Shown: piece by piece, positions 6,067 to 10,697 of the stretch
Numbering within the stretch: position 1 is the first letter of the stretch
Layout: each line of letters opens with the position of its first letter
NCBI GenBank assembly: GCA_051649365.1
Contig: JBOFGY010000115.1
Location: 1 to 10,697 of the forward strand
Direction: 5' to 3'
Source: CAVTAE01 sp051649365
GTDB lineage: Bacteria; Deinococcota; Deinococci; Deinococcales; Trueperaceae
DNA: 10,697 bases
Notes under the pieces: generated by a model
Told to the model about the DNA's origin: nothing
The model's database searches: none
Seen by the model: only the letters and a program-made list of their open reading frames with translations
Position numbers and translations under genes: made by a program

Positions 6067-7623
6067 CTAAAACCTTTCGCTCACCGTTTTCATTTCCATA
6101 AAGAGACGCAGGTAATCTGGCCCACCTGCCTTCGCGTTCGAGCCAGAAAGTTTGAAGCCACCAAAAGGCTGTATACCCACCAGCGCACCTGTAATTTTTC
6201 GGTTGAGGTAAAGATTGCCCACCGCAAATTCTTGTCTAGCCTTTTCAAGTCTAGTTCTATCTTTACTAATCACACCGCCGGTGAGTCCGTACACAGTCGA
6301 GTTAGCAAGTTGCAAAGCTGTCTCGAAATCTTTTGCTTTTTGCACGGCTACAACGGGCCCGAAAATTTCTTCGCAGGCAATGGTGGCACTCTGCATGACG
6401 TTTGAGAAAATTGTAGGTTGAATAAAATGACCGTTCCCCTCGAAGCGATCACCACCAAGCTCGAGCTTTGCCTCTACCTTGCCAATCCCAATATAGTGGG
6501 TGATTTTATCTACAGCCTTTTGATTAATCACAGCGTTGACATTTTTATTCTCTTCGGCTTTGCCGAGACTGAGTGCAGAGGTTTTCTCAACAAACTTTTT
6601 TAGGAGTTCGTCATACACACTCTCAGTCACGATGAGGCGGCTCATGGCAGAGCATTTTTGGCCTTGGAAGCCAAAACCACTGGCTACGGCGACGCTCGAG
6701 GCATACTCTAAGTCAGCCGTTTCATCAACAATAAGCGCGTCTTTGCCACCCATCTCGACGTAAACACGTTTAATAAAATTCTGTCCAGGTTGGACTTTAG
6801 CGGCTCGTTCGTTAATTCGCATTCCTGTATTGAGTGAACCCGTAAAGTTGATAAAGCGTGTGCGTACGTGGTCAACAAGCGCATCACCAAGCTCAGCGTC
6901 GGCACCTGTAAGAAGGTTAATAACACCCGCTGGGAATCCTGCTTCCTCGACGCACTCCATAAATTTTTGCGCGATGATGGGCGTGTCGGGTGAGGGTTTA
7001 ACGATGACACAGTTACCGACGACAACAGGTGCAATGGCCATACCTGCGAGAATCGCAAAAGGAAAATTCCAAGGTGAGATAACCACACCTACACCCATCG
7101 GAATAAGAAACGAAGCGTTTTCTTCACCTGGAAAACTGGCAGCAGCAGGAATTATCTCGGCGAGTGGCAAAGATTGCCGCGCGTAGTATTCGGCAAAGTC
7201 AATGGCTTCGGCAACTTCGGCTTCAGCTTCGGCGAAGTTTTTGCTGGACTCGAGCGTGAGCCAAGCGCAGAGTTCCCACTTGCGGCGACGCATCACGGCA
7301 GCAAGTTTGACGAGTGCGCGCGCACGATGTTCCATCGGTAGTCTCGACCAGTCCTCATAGGCTTTGTGGGCAGCGTTAAAGGCTTTTTCAATCTCTTTGC
7401 GTTTGCCCATTGCTGTGCGTCCAACGACGACATCTAAATTTGATGGGTTCACCGAGGTAAGCCATTCGCCTGTTTCGATTTTTTCACCACCGATGATTAA
7501 AGGATAATCACGGCCTAGCTGGCTACGGACGTGCTCGAGTGCTGCGTTATAGGTACGGATGTTTTCTGGCTTTGAAAAATCAGAGTAGACTTCGGCTTTA
7601 TAAGGTTCAAAAATTTGAGTCAT
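6067..7623 (-). CDS. 1-pyrroline-5-carboxylate dehydrogenase (second step of proline catabolism)
   Basis: Aldehyde dehydrogenase superfamily enzyme of 518 residues that oxidises glutamate-5-semialdehyde (from P5C) to glutamate with NAD+, in the cytoplasm. Visible active-site features are the oxyanion Asn in SPWNFPF (Asn186), the general-base Glu in VYVEMGGKD (Glu290), and the nucleophile in FGFQGQKCSAMSR (Cys324). The NAD-binding turn is FTGSLNTG (260-267). The tail PFGGFKLSGSNAKAGGPDYL is typical of P5C dehydrogenases (RocA/PutC type). Length fits the ~516-residue Thermus and Bacillus enzymes. Start ATG at 7623 has AAAGGG about 6 nt upstream. It is the last gene of the minus-strand proline operon, separated from the nitronate monooxygenase by 93 bp containing repeats. 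Confidence 0.95.
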   Translation of the reverse strand: MTQIFEPYKAEVYSDFSKPENIRTYNAALEHVRSQLGRDYPLIIGGEKIETGEWLTSVNPSNLDVVVGRTAMGKRKEIEKAFNAAHKAYEDWSRLPMEHRARALVKLAAVMRRRKWELCAWLTLESSKNFAEAEAEVAEAIDFAEYYARQSLPLAEIIPAAASFPGEENASFLIPMGVGVVISPWNFPFAILAGMAIAPVVVGNCVIVKPSPDTPIIAQKFMECVEEAGFPAGVINLLTGADAELGDALVDHVRTRFINFTGSLNTGMRINERAAKVQPGQNFIKRVYVEMGGKDALIVDETADLEYASSVAVASGFGFQGQKCSAMSRLIVTESVYDELLKKFVEKTSALSLGKAEENKNVNAVINQKAVDKITHYIGIGKVEAKLELGGDRFEGNGHFIQPTIFSNVMQSATIACEEIFGPVVAVQKAKDFETALQLANSTVYGLTGGVISKDRTRLEKARQEFAVGNLYLNRKITGALVGIQPFGGFKLSGSNAKAGGPDYLRLFMEMKTVSERF

Positions 7624-7639
7624 TACTTTTCCCTTTCTT

Positions 7640-7675
7640 GAAATAGGTTCGACGTTTGAAATAGGTTTGACGTTT
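7640..7675. repeat. 18-bp tandem duplication ahead of the P5C dehydrogenase start
   Basis: GAAATAGGTTCGACGTTT (7640-7657) is followed directly by GAAATAGGTTTGACGTTT (7658-7675), with one mismatch. It lies within 60 bp upstream of the P5C dehydrogenase ATG. It could be a protein-binding pair, a leader-length polymorphism, or incidental. Confidence 0.8.
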
Positions 7676-7686
7676 GCTTACGCGAA

Positions 7687-7705
7687 GGGCGCACGCCATG
7701 CGCCC
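7687..7705. repeat. GC-rich hairpin between nitronate monooxygenase and P5C dehydrogenase genes
   Basis: GGGCGCA (7687-7693) and TGCGCCC (7699-7705) form a perfect 7-bp stem with a 5-nt loop. No T run follows on the minus strand, so it is not a good intrinsic terminator. A role in mRNA processing or stability, or a dispersed intergenic hairpin of the GTAGGGGCGCA type, is more likely. Confidence 0.7.
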
Positions 7706-7716
7706 CTACGTGGGTT

Positions 7717-8712
7717 TTAGGTAATCCACTGTTGTTGCTGACGAATAACCTGGATGGTTTCTTGAATCAAATCTTTAACAATATCTCGAGCCTTTTGTGT
7801 TTTATTCACTAAACCCACGCTTTGTCCAGCATAGAGAGCCATCGCTTCAATGTTGCCACGCATATCTCGTTTGGGGCTGTCTTCGTCGTAGCGCAGAATG
7901 CTCGAGTTATCTGGACCTTGTGCAATTTTCTCTCCCTCATTCGGGCGATGGCCGAACTGGGGTTGACCTGCTTTTTCCCAAGTGTCAATCGTGCTGTTTC
8001 GTAAGACGCGGTGCGGTGCATTTGGCCAACCACTATCAAAGAGAAAGGTGCGAACGGTGTCGGACTCACTCGAGTCAATCACTTTCTGTTTGTACACCTC
8101 GTGGAAACCAGATTCTTCTACCACCAAAAAGCGTGTACCTAACCACACCCCAGAGGCACCAAGTGCGAGAGCCGCAGCAATGCCACGCCCATCAGCGATG
8201 CCACCTGCTGCAATGACAGGCAGCTTTACGCTGTCTACAATGTTGGGTAAAAGTGACATGAGTGCGATCTCAGAGCGAACATGTCCACCTGCTTCCCAAC
8301 CCTGCACGACGAGTGCGTCTGCGCCAGCACGCTCTGCCTCTTTTGCCTCTGTTGTCGAGGTGACGAGCTGAATCACTTTTGCGCCAGCATTATGAATGCG
8401 TTCGTAAAATTTGAATCCATCTGCCCAGTGAAAGGTGATGATGTTGGCCCCAGCATTTAACGCAGCCTCGAGTCTAGCTTCTTCGTGCGTTGGCTCGAGC
8501 TTTGACACGAGATTGACAGCTACAGATCGTGAGGTTAAGGCCTGAATATCTCGAAGGTTGTCGGTTACTTCATCGGGTGTTCGCCAGGTGATTGAAGTAT
8601 GACCCAGTGCGCCCGTTTCGGCAATGGCAGCCACTAAAGCAGGTGGCCCAAAAGGGGCTTGGATGATGGGTACATCTATATTGAGTAAATTACATAGGGG
8701 TGTTTTCAACAT
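7717..8712 (-). CDS. Nitronate monooxygenase (2-nitropropane dioxygenase family)
   Basis: FMN-dependent TIM-barrel protein of 331 residues; the family oxidises alkyl nitronates such as propionate 3-nitronate. N-terminal PIIQAPFG (15-22) is the first flavin-binding strand. ALVVQGWEAGGHVRSE (133-148) contains the family's G.EAGGH motif with the candidate catalytic His144. PVIAAGGIADGRG (165-177) and GVWLGTRFL (188-196) are the phosphate-binding loops. FabK-type enoyl reductases share this fold, but the EAGGH motif and context favour nitronate monooxygenase. Its ATG is 2 nt after the proline dehydrogenase stop, with AAAGG overlapping that gene's last codons, so translation is probably coupled. 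Its place inside a proline operon is unexpected. Possible roles are detoxifying a nitro compound or oxidising an unrecognised substrate. Confidence 0.88.
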   Translation of the reverse strand: MLKTPLCNLLNIDVPIIQAPFGPPALVAAIAETGALGHTSITWRTPDEVTDNLRDIQALTSRSVAVNLVSKLEPTHEEARLEAALNAGANIITFHWADGFKFYERIHNAGAKVIQLVTSTTEAKEAERAGADALVVQGWEAGGHVRSEIALMSLLPNIVDSVKLPVIAAGGIADGRGIAAALALGASGVWLGTRFLVVEESGFHEVYKQKVIDSSESDTVRTFLFDSGWPNAPHRVLRNSTIDTWEKAGQPQFGHRPNEGEKIAQGPDNSSILRYDEDSPKRDMRGNIEAMALYAGQSVGLVNKTQKARDIVKDLIQETIQVIRQQQQWIT

Positions 8713-8714
8713 AC

Positions 8715-9638
8715 TTAACCTTTCACTAAACTGCGTGCAACAAACATTAAATTTTCAGGCCGTTCTGCGACGCGCCTCGAGAAATACGGATACCAATCTG
8801 TGCCGTAAGGAATATACGCTCTCGTTGTGTAACCCTCACGTGCTAACTTTTTCTGCTCGTCCCGGCGCACACCGTATAAAAGTTGAAACTCGAATTTGTC
8901 TTTACGAATATGTTTTTCTTCTGTCCAGCGTTTCATCTCTTCAATGAGTCTGGGATCGTGGGTTGCAATTGCGGTAGAGCAACCGTTTTCCAAGGCTTTC
9001 TTAGCCAGGACTAAATACTGTGCGTCAATGATGCGTTTGTCTTGAAAAGCAACTTCGCTTGGTTCTTTATAAGCACCTTTGACAATCCGTACAGCAGGGG
9101 AGAGTGGGAGTAGGGTTTCCAAATCTTTTTCGGTGCGTTTGAGATAGCTTTGTAAAACAATGCCTGTATTGCTAAAGCCTGCTTCACGTAATCGTTTATA
9201 GACACGCAAGGTTACATCTACTCTCGGGCTATCTTCCATATCTATACGGACAAAGCAGTCAACCTTGTTAGCTTCACGCAAGATTTCATGCATGAGGTTA
9301 ACGGCTAAATCTTCGCTCAAATCTAAACCGAGTTGTGTGAGTTTAAGTGCAATATAGCGCGGATAGGGTTTAGCACCCAAGGCTTGAATGAGTTGGATAA
9401 TATCGTTTTGAAATTGCTGCGCTTGTGTTTCGCTAGTTACCATTTCACCGAGCAAATCTAGGATGCCGTGAATAGTGTCGTGCTCGAGTCCCTCCACAGC
9501 CTTTAGTGCATCTTGCAGCGTGTCACCTGCAACAAAGCGACGCGAAAAACCTTTGCCGCGAGTCAGGACGAGATTCTTGACACTTTTATTCTGTGCAACG
9601 TTGAGGACAAAAGAACGGTAACTTTGGTTGAAATCCAT
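8715..9638 (-). CDS. Proline dehydrogenase, monofunctional (first step of proline catabolism)
   Basis: FAD-dependent TIM-barrel enzyme that oxidises L-proline to 1-pyrroline-5-carboxylate and passes electrons to quinone at the membrane face. With the ATG at 9638 the protein is 307 residues, the length of the Thermus enzyme. Landmarks: ALKLTQLGLD (97-106), CFVRIDMED (128-136), VRIVKGAYKEP (183-193), ATHDPRLI (225-232) and YGTDWYPYFSRRVAERPENL (278-297), in which Arg288-Arg289 are the proline-carboxylate-binding pair. This start is preferred to an in-frame TTG at 9653 because GGAAGG lies 7 nt upstream of it and it follows the regulator's stop by 1 nt (TAGTATG). It lies directly after the regulator gene and before the nitronate monooxygenase gene in one transcript. 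Confidence 0.95.
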   Translation of the reverse strand: MDFNQSYRSFVLNVAQNKSVKNLVLTRGKGFSRRFVAGDTLQDALKAVEGLEHDTIHGILDLLGEMVTSETQAQQFQNDIIQLIQALGAKPYPRYIALKLTQLGLDLSEDLAVNLMHEILREANKVDCFVRIDMEDSPRVDVTLRVYKRLREAGFSNTGIVLQSYLKRTEKDLETLLPLSPAVRIVKGAYKEPSEVAFQDKRIIDAQYLVLAKKALENGCSTAIATHDPRLIEEMKRWTEEKHIRKDKFEFQLLYGVRRDEQKKLAREGYTTRAYIPYGTDWYPYFSRRVAERPENLMFVARSLVKG

Positions 9639-9639
9639 A

Positions 9640-10371
9640 CTAAGACCTTCCAAGGGAAGACAGGAGAACAGCAGGAGTGGAAGAAAGGTTAGCTTCCTTG
9701 TCGTCTTGCTGTCCGATTTCCTTATCTAAAAGAATTTCCTTAGCTAAAAGAAGCTCGAGAAAATGCAACACGTGTGTTTTGGCTGCGTTTGCAGCGACTT
9801 CTGCTTTTTGATCTCGTATCGCTTCAGCAATAGCCAAATGCTGTGCTTGGGTTTCTAGCGTTTGTGAGAGATTGCTGGTGTAGGTTCTTAGCAAAGAGAG
9901 GCTGCCCTGAAGGTCGTTAAAAAGACGCTCGAGCGTGCTGTTATGTCCTGCGGCGACGAAGCAGCTATGGAACTTCATATCAGCTTGGCGTTGGGCGGTG
10001 AGGTCATTTGGGTCTAAGGTGTTGAGGTGCTCGAGCCCAGCAAAAATAGCCGCGACTTCAGCAGGAGTGGCATGGCAGGCAGCGAGGCAGGCGGCTTCCC
10101 CCTCTAAAACAGCGCGAACCTGATAGACTTCTTGGATTTCTTTGGAAGAGAGTTGACGAACTCTGGCACCTTTGTGGGGAATAATTTCGACTAACCCCTC
10201 TTTTGCCAGAGATTGCAACGCTTCCCGAATAGGTGTGCGGCTTAGCCCTAGTGTTTGAGCTAAGGCAGGCTCAGAAATGCGCTTACCTGGGCTTAGAGAA
10301 CCTAGGAGGATAGCTTGGCGGAGATGCTTGTAAGCAGCTTCCCGAATAGAGCTAGGACGTTCAAAACTCAT
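9640..10371 (-). CDS. GntR-family (FadR/FCD subfamily) regulator of the proline operon
   Basis: 243 residues. The N-terminal winged helix-turn-helix (about 8-72) contains ISEPALAQTLGLSRTPIREA and LAKEGLVEIIPHKGARV. The C-terminal FCD domain has VYQVRAVLEGEAA (82-94) and the usual metal or ligand positions Asp131 and His135 in ADMKFH, His178 and His200. FCD domains bind small carboxylates, often with a metal ion. As first gene of the operon it probably senses proline, P5C or a related carboxylate and regulates itself and the downstream genes; the ligand is inferred from context only. The ATG at 10371 is preferred because a TATAAT lies just upstream. The C-terminal ~25 residues (from DKEIGQQ) are polar and low in structure. 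The last bases overlap the ribosome site of proline dehydrogenase. Confidence 0.92.
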   Translation of the reverse strand: MSFERPSSIREAAYKHLRQAILLGSLSPGKRISEPALAQTLGLSRTPIREALQSLAKEGLVEIIPHKGARVRQLSSKEIQEVYQVRAVLEGEAACLAACHATPAEVAAIFAGLEHLNTLDPNDLTAQRQADMKFHSCFVAAGHNSTLERLFNDLQGSLSLLRTYTSNLSQTLETQAQHLAIAEAIRDQKAEVAANAAKTHVLHFLELLLAKEILLDKEIGQQDDKEANLSSTPAVLLSSLGRS

Positions 10372-10375
10372 AAAT

Positions 10376-10390
10376 TGTATACATTATACA
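10376..10390 (-). promoter_or_regulatory. Promoter -10 box overlapped by a palindromic operator; apparent leaderless start
   Basis: TGTATA-CAT-TATACA (10376-10390) is a perfect inverted repeat centred about 12 bp before the regulator ATG. On the minus strand TATAAT (10388-10383) lies inside it. The ATG follows the box after only 11 nt, so transcription would start within about 5 nt of the ATG. No Shine-Dalgarno is present, which indicates a leaderless mRNA. The -35 region (ACTTTC near 10411) is poor. A GntR dimer bound to the palindrome would block the -10 box, which fits autoregulation. Confidence 0.6.
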
Positions 10391-10391
10391 T

Positions 10392-10611
10392 TATGCAAAG
10401 TGGTAGAAAGTAGCTTTCGGCGCACATGGAGTAACCTGCGTGCGTTTTAATCAGGACGGGCAAGACGGATAAGTAGTCATATAAAATTAAGTTCTCGTAC
10501 ACAATTAAGTTGGACTTTTGCTTTTGAGAAAGGTCAATCTACCAAGGACTTTTTGGTAAAACTTGCCAAAATAACCCTAAGCTAATTGTGTAAGGGTACT
10601 TAGGTTTATTC
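10392..10611. other. Gene-free region with competing inverted repeats
   Basis: No gene is seen. Several inverted repeats are packed into 10498-10610. TACACAATTA (10498-10507) pairs with TAATTGTGTA (10583-10592). AATAACCCTAAG (10570-10581) pairs with CTTAGGTTTATT (10599-10610) with one mismatch. ACCAA (10541-10545) pairs with TTGGT (10553-10557), and TTTTGG (10551-10556) with CCAAAA (10566-10571). The first two helices interleave, as do the last two, so they cannot all form as simple stems. This may be a structured leader or an element end. Confidence 0.5.
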
Positions 10612-10697
10612 TTGAACAAATCCCTGACTCGTGCTGAGTATTTCGCCACTCAGCCGATTGCTGATTTTCACTACAAAGGAAAATCACCCCAAGCATC
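10612..10697 (+). CDS. Possible partial gene of unknown function at the right edge
   Basis: A frame open from 10594 runs to the window end. It has a possible TTG start at 10612 immediately after the last inverted repeat, giving LNKSLTRAEYFATQPIADFH and then YKGKSPQA. The composition looks protein-like (aromatic and charged residues well mixed), but 28 codons are too few to assign a family and there is no ATG or clear ribosome site. It could be the start of a transposase or a chance frame. Confidence 0.25.
   Translation, partial: MNKSLTRAEYFATQPIADFHYKGKSPQA

Larger units (their letters stand above)
377..10035. repeat. Highly iterated palindrome CTCGAG (28 copies)
   Basis: Copies begin at 377, 548, 1111, 1271, 3771, 4239, 4278, 4871, 4906, 5042, 5063, 5267, 5554, 5774, 6460, 6695, 7249, 7534, 7785, 7901, 8069, 8467, 8494, 8776, 9483, 9754, 9928 and 10030 (counted by eye). 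Random expectation for a 6-mer here is about 2-3. Flanking bases favour a G before or C after (GCTCGAG/CTCGAGC). Copies fall in all three codon phases: CTC-GAG (Leu-Glu), x-TCG-AGx (Ser-Ser or Ser-Arg) and xCT-CGA-Gxx (Ala-Arg). The pressure therefore acts on DNA rather than protein. Confidence 0.9.

Noticed and set aside
377..10035. CTCGAG copies as a CRISPR or tandem repeat array
   Set aside because: Spacing is irregular, copies lie inside unrelated genes, and the conserved unit is only 6-8 bp.
10425..10450. Imperfect CGCAC/GTGCG hairpin followed by TTTT as a terminator
   Set aside because: Only five clean pairs, and no plus-strand gene lies upstream to terminate.

Overview
The window looks like a chromosomal accessory stretch of a bacterium with moderate GC content. 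The best taxonomic guess is a member of the Deinococcota or a relative. The reasons are a monofunctional 307-residue proline dehydrogenase paired with a separate ~518-residue P5C dehydrogenase, as in Thermus and Deinococcus, and an apparently leaderless TATAAT promoter in front of a GntR gene. This is inference. Bacilli also have the split proline enzymes, so a marker-gene tree would be needed.

Left half (1-5092): a graveyard. At the left edge is the start of an IS1-type transposase (minus strand). Next come a broken cupin gene (242-597), an intact polyamine-type ABC substrate-binding protein (707-1771, minus) with its own terminator and promoter, and an internally deleted ISL3-family element with recognisable ~40-bp terminal inverted repeats (1946-3362). 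The element abuts a 5'-truncated gentisate 1,2-dioxygenase pseudogene (3363-4131). That is followed, same strand and nearly end to end, by a cytochrome P450 reduced to its two ends (4135-4373) and a damaged fumarylpyruvate hydrolase-like gene (4430-5092). Together these look like the relic of an aromatic (gentisate) degradation operon that was broken by transposition, deletion and frameshifts.

Right half (5216-10371): intact genes. A class I SAM-dependent methyltransferase (plus strand, own promoter) converges on a four-gene minus-strand operon: GntR/FCD regulator, proline dehydrogenase, nitronate monooxygenase, P5C dehydrogenase. The first three genes are almost touching. The last is separated by 93 bp holding an 18-bp tandem repeat and a GC-rich hairpin. 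The two dehydrogenases oxidise proline to glutamate; the regulator probably controls the operon and itself through a palindrome overlapping its -10 box. The right end (10392-10697) holds no recognisable gene, but has competing inverted repeats in front of a short open frame that runs off the window.

Most striking overall: the palindrome CTCGAG occurs 28 times by my count (about 2-3 expected by chance), in all three codon phases, and is absent from a 2.5-kb stretch that contains the whole ISL3 element. This looks like a HIP1-like highly iterated genomic motif of the host, not shared by the mobile DNA.
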